Of a DNA stretch of 64,000 nt, positions 12,212-24,371 are shown piece by piece. Source of the DNA: Entrophospora sp. SA101 (Eukaryota > Glomeromycota > Glomeromycetes > Entrophosporales > Entrophosporaceae); contig CAUDNR010004223.1 in assembly GCA_958430865.1 (NCBI GenBank), forward strand, positions 1 to 64,000, given 5' to 3'. The notes under the pieces were generated by a model, which made no database searches, was not told the origin of the DNA, and worked only from the letters and a program-made list of their open reading frames with translations. How positions within the stretch are numbered: the stretch's first letter is position 1; each line of letters begins with the position of its first letter. The position numbers and the translations under genes are program-made.

Positions 12212-14079
12212 AAAAACTTATCATTGTTATTATAATATGGTTCATTAATAATTTATATTTTTTAGATATTTATTTTATTTCTCATTATTTTCATTATTTT
12301 CATTCATTATTATTTATTCATTGGTTGATATATAAAACAAAACAATCAAAAATCAAATTAAAAAAATAATCAATGAGACATTCAAAGTATCGTTTCCTTG
12401 CCAACACCACGAAGATTTTCTATATTCTTACAATCTCATCGGATTCTGAAAGGTTGTGTGTATTTTCACAGTCCCTTGTCTTCATCAAACTTTGGCATCA
12501 GATTCTATAGTCTCGAGAAATTCTTGAGCGTGGAATTTTCAGGCATAACATTCAACACAATTTCTTACACATGTGTGTTTTTTGTACATTGGGTTATACT
12601 TTTGATAATCAAGTTCGATGATTTGTTTGTTATCCTTGCACACTTTTTGGCGGAAAGTATCTATAGAGAATAATTGCAGTTTTTACGCTATTCTATTAAT
12701 CTTCTCCACTTCTTTATCATTGCATCACGCTTAACTAACACGAGATTTTTTCTTTTTATATTCTTATTTTGCCTATATTTTTTTATTTTTGCGAGGACAT
12801 TATCTAAAAAGCGGACGTGTAGCCTTTATACGTTTTGTAGTTTTGTGTAAATTTCATGAACAATCTTTTCGTTCACAATGGATGCTCTGTTTCGTTTCCT
12901 TGACTTATAATAAGTTTGACAATAAACGCACGTTTACCATGATATATATCTTAGATACTTCACATTGTATTAATAAAAAGTTTTCTATCAAGTATATAAT
13001 ACCTTTGATATGTTATCAATAAATATAGCCTAAGCAGAAATTTTGCTATAGCACAAACGCACATCTATATATACAAAAGGACAGACATGCCTTTAAACAA
13101 TTTTCTAGCAAGAGATACCACTAATAAACTAATATATGAATCTCGAGCGATTTCTGATTTCTCTGTTTTAATAACTCACTCACACCTATCTATAAGGATA
13201 CTATTCTATCTCTGGTGTTTTTGCTTTCTATTATGTTATCTAAAGATGTATTAAGTCTACAATTTCACTCCAGAAATAATAATATTAATGATGTTTGAAA
13301 ATAATATATATGTGAAATGCCTAGTTTTATCAAAAAAATATTCCAAACGGTTTCCCAAGCAAATAATGCAGTCTTTATGCCAAGAGATTCCTGGAAAGAA
13401 TTATAGTGAACTAAACCTTTGCCGCTTTTCTTAAAGCCGTAGTACTTTGGTATATTAAAAAAAAGCTTTTTGCATAAGCTTTGCTAAGTTTCCTGATTCC
13501 TTTTGGCTTTTTTTTTGAGAACCTTTCATGTGGGTGTTATTACTATTATCGCCTTTGCTTCGATTATCTTACACACACAATGAGCAATTTCATTTATGCC
13601 TATATCAATTTGCCTAGTGCGTCAAAATCGTAAATAATATGTTAAATAGATATAAAAGTCAAAGTATGAACATGATCTTTATATCCATCTGCTGTGTTGT
13701 GTGTAAGATATCCTTAAACTATAGAATTCACACATATTTCCACGGAAATGCTCAGTGTGCTAATATCTAATGAATTTGCTTGTAATATGTTATTTTCATC
13801 ATTTTCCTGTGGTTGGAAATTGGATTCATATCAAAAATTCACCATTTAAAATGCCATACATTTCTACCAGTTTGACTCATTCATTTCTCATCGTATCAAT
13901 GCGAGTGAACACCTTCCATCCATATGTATATAGGCATACGGAAATCTCTAAGATATTATCAATTATCGTCGTCAGAACTAATGACTCCTCGACTATAAGG
14001 AAAAGATAAACAGATTGGGGTCCCTGAATACTTTTGTCGTGCGTGCATCAATCTGCTATTTTTTTTGGATAATTAAGTT
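12212..14079. other. Gene-poor region
   Basis: The open frames here are short, lack homology I recognise and show no splice-consistent continuation. I see no gene. Base composition is slightly less AT-rich than other spacers, which may mean old decayed sequence. Confidence 0.4.
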
Positions 14080-15110
14080 CGACAATTTTTGTAACTTTTG
14101 AAAAAAGACTATAAAACTAATGGTCTAAGGATTCCTTATCTTTAATATTTGCCAATTGAGTGTAGTGCTTGTCGTGAAGCCTCTTGTCATACAAGTAAAG
14201 TAGTTTTTATCCCTTGCTCATAATTATTGATTTCTTGACAATTCTTTATCTATGACTAAGATAGCTATCAAACAATCATGCTCTAATATTATTAGCTTAT
14301 TTTCTGGCTTCCTTTTCCGGTCTTCTTTTTTTTTTGTTTCTTTTGGTACCTTTTTTTCTAAAAAAGAATAAAAGAAAATTTTTTAATTGATAAACACGTA
14401 AAACTAAAGATTCTAAAGATTCTTTATGCTATGCTAATTGAGCCTAGTGTCTATAATGAACCTTCTTGCCATATAAGTAAATTTTTATGCCTCGTTCAAA
14501 ATTATTTATTTCTTCTTTATCTATAACTATAATAGCTCTCAAACAATCGTGCTCTAATATTACTTGCTCATTTTTGTTTTCTTTCTCGTTTTCGGCATTT
14601 TGAAACTAAAGGTCCTAATGATTCTTTATTCTTAAAGTAATTATGTGATACCATGCTAATTGAGCGTAGTGTCTATATTAAATCTTCTTGTCATAAAGTA
14701 ATTTTTGTGCCTTATTCAAAATTGTTCATTTCTTGACCTATAACTAGAGTAGCTTTCAAGCAAACATGCTTTAATGATATTTATTCATTTCTAGTTTCCT
14801 TGTTTTGTTTCTATATTTTTTTAAAAACAGTATTTGATCGACAAACGCGTAAACACTATAAAACTAAAGGCTCTAAGGATTCTTTGTTTTCTAAAGTAAC
14901 TATTGATGCTAACTATCATGCTCTAATGACATTTATTCATTTCTGGCTTTTTCCTTGTTTTGTTTCCTATATTTTTTAAAGACAATATTTGATCGACAAA
15001 CACGTAACACTATAAAACTAAAGGTTCTAAGGATTCTTTATTGTCTAAAGTAACTATTGATGCTTCTAATGTTACTTGCTCATTTCTACCTTTTTCCTTG
15101 TCCCTACTCT
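14080..15110 (+). repeat. Degenerate tandem repeat, about 5 units
   Basis: Units start around 14105, 14398, 14604, 14860 and 15015 with variants of AAAACTAAAGGTCTAAGGAT followed by TTCTTTAT. Longer units continue with CTAATTGAGCGTAGTGTC, a CTTCTTGTCAT block, a CTATAACTA block and a closing CTCTAATATTACTTGCTCAT. The last two units are shortened. Period is about 200-290 bp for long units and 155 bp for short ones. Non-coding. Confidence 0.75.
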
Positions 15111-15825
15111 TCTTCTTTGTTTTTTTTTTGGCATTGTTTTTTTAAAAAAAAAAAGAGATTAGGTTTTTTGATCTAGATGGATCCGCATATTCGACTTACA
15201 AAAAAAGGATGATCCTATAGATCTTATTTAAAGCTGAGAATATCAATTGATTCATCATTACCGAAAAGTTGTGACTTAATAATTTGTTAATTAGAACTCA
15301 TCTGAGGATATTTGTATAAAAATGGCATAGAAGATCATTGATGTAGTGACCTGATTTTGCTAGAAACCCCATATTAATTAGAAAAAAATCTATTGCTTCC
15401 TAAATTATATCTATCTACATAACTAGAATGACGACGGGTTTCAGATCAATAATCACACCATTATCCTTTTTTAAAATAAATAGAAACAGCTTCAAGTCTC
15501 CCTATTTTAAAAAAATATTCACTCAATTTGCCTTTCCTTCTGAAATGGTTTTTCGTATTTTTTTGACCTGTAATAAATGAGTTGCTTGTTATTATTTTTT
15601 TTCTTGTACAACACTACGTGCCTGATCATATTAACGCGAACCTTGGAGGCTGATTGGTGTGATTTCTCTGTTTAGGTAATGATTTACGAAGACTAATTAT
15701 ACAAAAGTCACATGAATTTTTCAAATGCACTTATCTTTAATGGCTACATTACTGATCACTAAAGCAAAAGGTCATCCCGGTTATAAAGAGAGTGCAATTG
15801 AGTTATTTTTGGTGATGAGTTGATA
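15111..15825. other. Intergenic, nothing recognised
   Basis: AT-rich with no supported gene or repeat. Confidence 0.4.
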
Positions 15826-16005
15826 CAGTCTAAGCTCTATATACCGAACTCCCTGCCCTTTATTATTATATGTAATTTTTCTGCTTTTGTTCATTATATA
15901 AAGTGTTTACTAATATGTTCGTTATGTTCGTTATACAGAGAGAAATTAATTATAAAAAATTGAATCGGGGACAAAAGAGAAGTTCGCTTTAGAGAAATAT
16001 TACTT
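15826..16005. mobile_element. Possible pogo/Tigger-type MITE remnant
   Basis: The left side reads TA then CAGTCTAAGCTCTATATACC followed by GAACTC, which has the general shape of pogo/Tigger termini. About 150 bp further on is GAAGTTCGCTTTAGAGAAAT, whose complement shares CTCTA and CGAACT with the left side. The inverted similarity is imperfect and the TA duplication is uninformative in AT-rich DNA. Low confidence. Confidence 0.25.
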
Positions 16006-16019
16006 ATTATTTGTTATAA

Positions 16020-16535
16020 AAGGTTCAGTTTCAACATCCATTTAAGGAAACAGTAAACAATCAGGTTCTGGTATTCCTTCTTTGAAGTCTCGAATAAAAG
16101 CAATGTTCCAATAAAGAATCAGGAATACCTTTAAAATCCTTAATCATTTTTTCAACATCAAAAATGGTGTTTCTATCAGTCATATAAAGTTCCATAATTT
16201 TATCAGTTTGCATTTCAACAAAGTCTCCTTTCTATTGTAATCATTAAAAAAAAATTCGATTTTACCAACATTGCATGTGTACATTTTTCTTCCCCTTCTA
16301 TAAACAATAAAATGCATTTCACAAGTATTTTGCACTTTTAATCCTAACTTTTCAAGAGGATTAGTATATAAAGCCTACAGTTATATTTTTTTTTCTTTTC
16401 AAAGATTTTCTTCGATAGTAGTGTCCAATGTTACACGTGCTTCGATATGTAGAAGAGAGCCTTAACACGAATAGAAAAAACTGGAGGGAGGTTTGGCACA
16501 GGAATTAAACGCATTCTTTCTTTCGTAAAGTTCAT
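16020..16535 (-). pseudogene. Broken unidentified gene
   Basis: On the minus strand an ATG at 16535 starts MNFTKERMRLIPVPNLPPVF and continues about 34 codons to a stop. A one-base shift lets the frame continue (HIEARVTLDTTIEENL). After a further change the text reads on with GFIYTNPLEKLGLKVQNTCE, MYTCNVGKIEF and MELYMTDRNTIFDVEKMIKD. The amino-acid texture is protein-like across the whole stretch, but at least two frame changes or unrecognised introns are needed. I do not recognise the family. Confidence 0.35.
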
Positions 16536-19032
16536 TTTTATTGTATTAATATATATATTAATTATAAAAATAATAATTCATGAAAATCAAGGTATATACA
16601 GTATATATTATTATGGGAAAACCCCTCTTAAGTTAAAATATTAGCTTAATAAAAAAAAAATGGAGAATTTTATCCTGGTCCTGTCTTAAAGAAAATTTTT
16701 TTTACTTTTTTTTGAAAAAAAAAAAAATCAATCGAGCATTAATAAACATTAAAGATGGATGGTACAATAAACAGAGACTATTTTTTGTGTTGATGCCTTA
16801 TTTTTTCAAATAAATGTGGCTTTTTACATTATACAAGATTCTTTATCAAATGATTGGTATACATTTGGGTAATTGTTATTAATGTTAACGTCAATGATAA
16901 GAAATGCCTGGGGCGAAAAAAACAACGCAACTATTGGTGCTTAGACAATTTGAAAACATCTCGATATGCAACATTTGATCATTGGATGGAAACTTATAAA
17001 TGCTAAAGTGTATTTCTTCAGGGCTCAAATATTAAAACATTACAATTACTCTCTTATTCCCCACACACATAAGGCTAATATGACCTGGGCCTCAATGATA
17101 CGATGATGCAATTAAATCGTAGCTCAGAGGTTTATCGAAATGGCAACATTGTTAAAGGAGACTTCCAAAGCCTCTCGCTTGTCCAAAGGCTTCCGACGCA
17201 TCGGAGGTCTCACCCGTGAAAAAATTCCATAGATATAAAGTGTGTGAGAGTACATGACTGGATTTTTCGATGGAGAAAATTTTCGTATGATCAAGGTTGG
17301 CGTTGGACATAATTATTATTATCCTACACCTCTAGATCCGAATCCAACAACCTTCCATTTCAATCACCAATTTAACCACTATCATCTGACTTACCATCAT
17401 CAAGAACTCCAAGTCATAATACACCTTACAACTCCAATCTTGCTGTCTATGACTTATTCATTTTACTTTTTTGGGAATGGTTTTAAGGAGGAATTCTACA
17501 ATTTATAATTGGGAGAGAAATAATTTTTGAGAGAATTTTGGAATAGAATTATTATATTTATTATTTATTTATTATTTATTTATTATTTATTTATTTTGGT
17601 TCCATAAGTTTCATTTCTTACTTATTTGGATATAACATTAACACATTACATAATAATAATCAAAATTATTCACGTCTGAGGGGAAAAAAGACAAGTAATA
17701 ATTTATTTATTTGGCCACTCTGGCGTAAATCTATTATTACAATTGCTAATATTGGTAGTACCACCTTCATTTTTTTTTCTTTTTCTCTATCCCTTTTATA
17801 ATTCTTTTTTTGTTTTTTTTTTTTTGTAGTGAAGGCAGCAATTCCCTTTCATTCTCTATATAGCACACAATTTGTGGATTACCAAATGAAAAAAATATGG
17901 ATTCAGCTAAAGAATTGTTTGGAATCCTCCCACACCTTTTAAAATTTCCATCAAGTTTGATTATTTTATCAATCTTTTTGTTGATATCATAGAGTTGATT
18001 TTTACAGGTTTGATAAGATAGTAAGTAGAATAGTTGGTCCAATCAACAATCCACAAAAAAATAGGTTTTTTTTATAATGCTGATTTTGATTTGAGTTTTG
18101 CTTTAAAAATGTAAAATAGCAGTAAGAATTACGACAATGATTCTTTTTAATATCATTGGTAAAAAAAAAATCATATTTCAATTTTAAATTTTACGGAATT
18201 TTCTCGCGAAAAATAAAAAATGGGCTGTAATTTCTTGTGATATCATAAATGTTCAACTTTGTCCGGCTTTTCCATTTAATCCATTTTTGTCATTATTAAT
18301 AACAATGAATAGATTAGGTTTTTTTATATATTTTGAGTAAAAATTGTTACACATGTTTTCAAACATAAAGTAAATATTTCAAGCCTTTCTACTAGATCCA
18401 ATTTCTTTGCCGATTATATAATCTTTGTATTATTTATTTAAATAAAAATTTGGTAGTCCATATTAATATTTTGCATAAAGGTGCAGCACGAAATTTTTAT
18501 TACACGATAATCACGTGCAAGTCACGGGCGTTCAGTGGTTTACGGGAATGAAAATTGCAGTGCAAAGTGTAGAGGATCACCACGCGCCGAACTTGGAAGG
18601 ATCATTTAAACTAACGTTAAACTATAAATTAAAGTTTTAAGAAAATAAATTAAAATTAAATTAACCAGTTGGTTACGTGCATTTACATCTTATTGTTAAT
18701 TTCGCTAATATCATTTAAAAATCGTTCTCTTAATATACAATTTATTGAATATGTTTCCGCTCTTCTTCTTTTTAGTATTTTTAGCATATTTGGAACAGGG
18801 TTAGAGATTCACCTTTTCAAAGGAGATACAGTAGACATTTAACAATACAAAAGGCCCCAATATTATCAACGAGCTTAATTATCGAAACATCAAGATTACT
18901 TTGTAATATATAAAATTTGATTTATTTATCAATTAAGAGAACATATATTTGTAAAAGATATTTATGTATTTGAAAAGTAAAAAAAAAAAAAACTAATACA
19001 ATTTTTTTATTTTTATCATTCTTACAAGGAAA
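16536..19032. other. Gene-poor region
   Basis: No gene is supported. Noted inside: a GC-richer 30-codon frame at 17140-17232 (see findings); TTTA repeats at 17555-17595; weak minus-strand frame 17767-18042 ending in a Lys-rich A-tract; and a GC-richer patch at 18480-18600 with a CACGTG palindrome. None could be assigned a function. Confidence 0.35.
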
Positions 19033-19360
19033 TTATTTTTTTTCGCATTCACAACTTCCAGCAGCGCAGCTACAGCCTGAAGCACAATTGCAGGTACTAA
19101 GTAGTAGTAGTAGTAGTAATAATAATAATAATAGCAAGAAGAAATTAAATTAATCTTTTAAAGAAAATAAATCTTTAGATTGATTAATCGCAATAATAAA
19201 ATATTATTGTTTACCATTCTGGTTCAGTTTCGATTTTTTGATCAACGAAAATTTTTTGTTTGTCAGCAGTTGACTTGGTATTAGTACTTCCACAAGTACA
19301 AGAGTTAGGTTCACATTGGCAGGTATCGTTACAATTGCAATTACTACCGCAAGAAGACAT
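19033..19360 (-). CDS. Metallothionein, AM-fungal type
   Basis: Two exons (19360-19215 and 19096-19033, minus strand) encode 69 residues with a GT-AG intron. The N-terminal Cys cluster (MSSCGSNCNCNDTCQCEP, then SCTCG) and the C-terminal cluster (ECTCNCASGCSCAAGSCECE) carry Cys almost only as CxC and CxxxC. A Cys-free spacer of about 25 residues (TNTKSTADKQKIFVDQ and beyond) separates them. The two-cluster layout and length fit the small metallothioneins described from Glomus/Gigaspora (GintMT1/GmarMT1 type). Such proteins bind Cu, Zn or Cd in the cytosol and buffer metal and redox stress. The intron splits the codon for the first Cys of the C-terminal cluster, and its 3' half contains a repetitive TAC/TAT tract. 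ureF starts 752 bp away in divergent orientation. Confidence 0.9.
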
Positions 19361-20112
19361 TTTTTGATTTTATGATTTATTTATTTTTTAAATTGTTATT
19401 TATTCAGTACAAGTGTGAATTGATTAATCAAAAGGATTTTTGACAGAACTATTTATAATTGTTTTTTTTTGTTATTATCATCATCACGAAAAAAAGAAAT
19501 TAAAGATTTACTTTGATGATTAATTGATTTATCCAATTAATATACAAAACAGTTAAACATCAAATGTCTTTAACAAATCATTTAAATCCCTCACTCCTAA
19601 TACTGATAATACTAGCGAAATTAATAGTTTTCAACTTTAATTACGACAACTGAATAAATTTAATGAATGAATGAACAAACGAATGAAAAAAAGGGATTCG
19701 GTGAGGTATTTAATTTAATATTAATTAGTTTGTCATGTTACGTGTCATGCCATGCAATAAACCTTTATTTATTCAAGATCAGTCAGTTGCTAGAATAAGC
19801 CACCTTATCGAAATTTTTTAAGGTTTTAATGTATGTAGCATGTATGTAATCTGTATGAAATTTTATTTCATTCATGTATGCACTCCATACGCAGTATGAT
19901 TTCTTAGATAAGATTTATTTTCTCATGGGACATTTATTAAGAATTTCAATTATTTTATTTTTGTAGATATTTGAAAATCCCAACCTTTAAAAATATTATT
20001 AAGAACATTATCATCATCAAAATCTAACGTCGTTATCGGCATCCAACATCGTCCTATCATCATCCATAAACTTCCTATCATCCATAATTTATTCATCATC
20101 CACAATAATAAT
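19361..20112. promoter_or_regulatory. Divergent promoter region, metallothionein/ureF
   Basis: A 752-bp spacer between two divergently transcribed genes must hold both promoters. No metal-response element could be assigned by eye. A CATC-rich stretch at 20008-20110 forms the probable ureF leader. Confidence 0.5.
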
Positions 20113-21050
20113 ATGAATGTTGAAAATAATCGAGAGGATTGGTTACTTTGGCAAATTTCAGATTCTGCTTTACCTACTGGTGGCTTTGTCGCATCTTCAG
20201 GTTTAGAAAGTGCTATACAAACTGGTTATGTTCATGATATTCCCAGTTTATCGATATTTTTATCCTCCAGCATAGATAATTATGCATTTTCATCCCTACC
20301 ATTTGTAACTGGTTCATGGAACATCGGAAACACTAATAATGAGGAGGAGGAGGAAGAGGAAGAGAAGGATAAAGATGTAATATTGAGGAAAATTATGGAA
20401 TTGGATGACTTGTATGATTCCTGTACAAGCAATCATGTTGCAAAGCGTGCGTCAAAAGCTCAAGGTGTTGCAATGTTGATTTTATTTAGTAAATCGTTTA
20501 ATAAAGGAGAAGGAGAAACAACAATTGTAAAAGATAAAGAAAATCAAAATAGTAATAATGATAATGACGATAATAATAATGATGATAGTAGGTTTAATGA
20601 TAAAATAGTAGAAGATTTTAAATTAAATGTTAGAAAAGAATTGGCATGCGGACATTTGCCGGTGTGTTTTGGATTGGTTACTAGATATCTCGGAATAAGC
20701 CTGGGTGATTATTTATATCACTTTATTTGGTAATTTTAAAAATTTTTTTAGGTTTTTTTTTTTTTCACTAACCATTTGCTATTATATATTACTGTAATTT
20801 TTTAGAAAAAACGCAACATTTATATCTTTTTCTTTTTGCAAGAGCAATTATCTCGGCAGCGGTTCGATTGAATATAATCGGACCTTATTATTCTCAAAGA
20901 ATGTTAACAGAATGCTGCCAGGTATATGTAGAAAATTCGTTGAAAAAAACTTGTAATATCAAGGTTAATGATGCATCTCAAACATCACCTTTATTAGATA
21001 TTTTACAAGGAAGACACGACAAATTATATTCCAGATTATTTAATAGTTGA
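20113..21050 (+). CDS. ureF: Urease accessory protein UreF
   Basis: Two exons (20113-20704, 20806-21050) encode 278 residues. Diagnostic UreF text opens the protein: LLWQISDSALPTGGFVASSG followed by LESA. The C-terminal part has the helical run HLYLFLFARAIISAAVRLN, then GPYYSQRML and a closing LLDILQGRHDKLYSRLF. UreF works with UreD and UreG in GTP-dependent nickel delivery to apo-urease in the cytosol. A Glu/Lys/Asp run (about residues 76-88) and an Asn/Asp-rich insert (about 147-165) are low-complexity insertions typical of this genome. The start was chosen because upstream sequence is non-coding and the family motif begins about ten residues after it. Confidence 0.92.
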
Positions 21051-22350
21051 TTGATTAATTATAACTAACAATATTAATTTATCCATTACCATATTAATTT
21101 AAAAAAATTTTCTTTATGTATAATTTTAGAAAATAAAAAATTTTTCAAATTCATCATAATCCTTGTTAATTAATAATAGCAGTAATCTCAAGATATGAAA
21201 GGTTCGTCAATGATGACGATTGATTTATTACGATAATAATAATAATAATATTCTAACGTCACTATTATTGTTGTTGTAACAATTATAGATATGGTATGAT
21301 ACGATAATTGCAAATTGTATGAATCAATTAATGAAATGAATGAACGTGTGTATATAAAATGAAATAGCATCGTGGTCAATCATTATTCTAAACGTTATTA
21401 TTTATTGTCATAATTACAACAATAGCAGACAATAGTGATAGTTATAGTATCAATAATGATTTAATTTGTCGATTTAGTTTTCTATCAGTAAATCATATTC
21501 GGTAGTTAGCATTAACAAGCATTAATGTTATTATTGTAACTTGTTTCGCAACTACTTTGTTGATCAAGATTTAAATTTTCACGAGTGAAAAACCAGAAGG
21601 AAATTATATAGCGACAAATATTTACGTTTTACTGACTTCCAAAAAAAAAATTTATAAAGTGTGTCCGGTTAACATTAATAATAGTAATAATAAATAATTA
21701 AATTTTGCTTTGCCTTTCCATACATGTAACACGTAAAACGAAAACTGGAAAAAAAAAATGCTGCACATCATGTAACTGTTGTACAGTACTTCAGCCCATA
21801 CAAAAAGATCGCTTTATTTGTATATAGAATATAGAATACAAAATGTAAAATTTAAAAATGATGATAATCTTTTTCAAAAAGAAAAAGAAAATTGTTTAAT
21901 TAGAAAAAACTGCCGTATCTATCTGTTTCTATTTCTATTTTATTTAAAATATGCATGTGATAATGTAATGTTATATAGATGTGCATTTTATTTTCATAAA
22001 TATTTATGTTTTATTTTATATTATTTATAAAATCTTTTAAAATCAGCCTTATAAAACCAAATTATTCGTAAAAATTCCCCTTTTTTATTTAATTATAAAT
22101 TATTATTCTTTGTAAATAATTTTTAATTCAATTACCTTCAAAAAAAAGTCTTATTAAAAAAAATTTTTTTTTTTAAAAATCTCAATTTCATCTTGCATAT
22201 ACAATAATTATAGATAGAATCATTCATCATTATTAAACAACTTTTCGAAAGTTTTAAACACACCACACACACATTATATCCTAAAATTGATTATAATTAT
22301 CTAAAATTAAAATAAACAATTTAAATAATCAATAAAATAATCCCAAAACA
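21051..22350. other. Intergenic between ureF and the Ivy1-like gene
   Basis: No gene seen; short frames here have no support. It contains the 3' region of ureF and the promoter and leader of the downstream gene. A CACACCACACACACA run lies just before 22275. Confidence 0.45.
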
Positions 22351-24371
22351 ATGTACAATTACGCAGGCATACCAATTTCACCAACACCATCAATTAGAAC
22401 CATAACCTCAATATCGTCATTTTCATCGATTAGAACTGCAGAGCCGGTTTCTGCTGATTCGTTTGTAATGATTTCCAAGGCTGACACACGTTCAACCTTT
22501 GAAACCTATGAATCTCTATTAAGCGCCTCAAAAAACTACAGAAATCAAATGATTGCCCTTTCACAAGCTGCTGCTAGTTTTGGTCAAGCATTAGAAAGAA
22601 CCGCTCGTTGTAAAGGCGCAGATGAAGCTGGTTAGTGGGAGATGATTTTGGAAGAAATAATTAATTATTAGCTGGCTGGTTGACTAGCTGACTGACTTTA
22701 CTTACTGATGATTGATTTTCATTGTGTTTAGGTCCTGGGTTACAAGCTGCCGCCGGTTTACATTACCTAATGTCAAATCATCAACAACTTTTGGTACTTG
22801 CCATTATTATTATTATCTAAATAAATGGCTTTGCATGTTTACATGCTCACATGCTTACATAAAATGCTTACATACATTGTTTTTTTCTTTTACCAGAGCG
22901 ATACGTTCTATAAACAATTTGAAATTCCATTACTAGAAAATTTTGACGAACACAAATCAGTGATCATTGGTAATGAAGAAACTTACGAGAAATTGATGAG
23001 TGAAATGAGCAAAAAAATCAAGGAAACCGAAGCTCGAAATTTAAAAAATGGTCGCAAACGCCAAAGAGGTAAACATTGATTGATAGAATGATATGTGTAT
23101 ATTACGTATGCATATTATATACTATTTACTAATATAGTAATTTTTACCAAAATAATTATTTGTGTCTGTAGATCTTGGACAATTTCGTAAGGTATTTAAA
23201 AATTTTTTGTTCACCAAATTCTAAAAAAAGAATTGATTGAATCCTAATTTTTTTTTTCTAACATCATCTAATCTTTTCTATTAAAGGCTTTAAAAGATTT
23301 AACAAAACAAGTAGAGGAGCTTGAAAAATTGAAAAACGAACATTATAAACAAACTTTAGAAAATGAACAAAGGAATTTAAATTTTATTCTTTCAAAAGTT
23401 TCTTCGGTTGTAAAAACAGAAGTTAATATCTTTGAAAGAATATGTAATAAAGGAAAAGCTGATCCTTTATTAGAACAGGTAAACAACAACAGCAAATAAT
23501 ATGTGTATTTATGATATGTGTTTATGGCGTGTACTCACACTCATACACATTATAATTTATTCATTTGTAGATGATAACAGAAGGAAATGATCCATTTAGT
23601 TCAGGTCAAACAAAAGATCAATCTTCACTATCTCCTTCATCAATTTACAACAACAACATAACAAATGGACATTCGAGAAACAACAGCAACAATAATAGTA
23701 ATGAGATTCCTTGTTGCTCACCGACATTAACAAATTTTTCATCCGAGAATCTTGGAATGTATAACTCACCAAGTAAACTTCCCCGTACAAGTCTCTTTTC
23801 TAAAGATTATAATAGATCATCTGCAAGTTCTTTATATCAAGATGGTGATGATGATGAAGATACCAATGAATTTTACTTTTATCATAACGATAATAACAGT
23901 AATAATTTCCTATCTTATAATGGTAGTGAAAACCGTTCATCACCACTAAAAATAAATAGACCAAACTTTGTTTCAAACATTAGTGATCTTGCATCGCTTT
24001 CACCAAATTCTGGCAATCCTTCCGACAACGAAGATGATGGTACCACTGTAAACAATCATCATTTTTTAAATATTTCTGGTGATTCTGATTTATTCGTTAG
24101 TAAAAGTTTTAATTTCGATTCAGAGGAAAATGGTAGTTTGGCCAACAGTTTTCACGATGTCGTAGATGGAAATATGGAAGATAAGGATTGTGATGAGAAT
24201 GATAATACACCAAATCAAGCTTTCTTATGTGTTAATAACAACAAGGTTGTTGTTGATAAAGAAGAAAAATCATCACAACAATCATTTTTATCAAATACAG
24301 ACACTAAACCATTATTTGGGTCAAATTCTCCTTTTATAACAAGAAGTCGTTCTTCTACAATATTTGCTTAA
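22351..24371 (+). CDS. Ivy1-like BAR-domain protein
   Basis: Six exons (22351-22630, 22732-22793, 22897-23068, 23172-23191, 23287-23478, 23571-24371) encode 508 residues. After a Ser/Thr-rich N-terminus the region from about residue 45 to 230 is helical and collinear with fungal Ivy1-type inverted-BAR domains: SFVMISKADTRSTFETYESL, NYRNQMIALSQAAASFGQAL, then GLQAAAGLHYLMSNHQQLL, a Lys-rich helix (KKIKETEARNLKNGRKRQR) and a coiled coil (VEELEKLKNEHYKQTLENEQ). The C-terminal ~260 residues in exon 6 are Ser/Asn/Asp-rich and disordered. Ivy1 in yeast binds phospholipids and Ypt7 on vacuolar/endosomal membranes and touches the EGO/TORC1 system. Exon 4 is only 20 nt. Identification rests on the BAR region. 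Confidence 0.75.

Noticed and set aside
12398..13022. Plus-strand ORFs of 77-91 codons
   Set aside because: No homology, hydrophobic low-quality text, no introns or partner exons; typical of random AT-rich sequence.
17117..17210. tRNA-like A box (TAGCTCAGAGG)
   Set aside because: No B box of the GGTTCGANTCC type at the right distance and no pairing acceptor arms.
17254..17508. 84-codon ORF starting MTGFFDGENFRMIKVGVG
   Set aside because: His/Tyr-rich unconserved text following a short sensible start; no supporting exon structure.
17767..18042. 91-codon minus-strand ORF
   Set aside because: Ends in Lys encoded by an A/T homopolymer and lacks recognisable domains.
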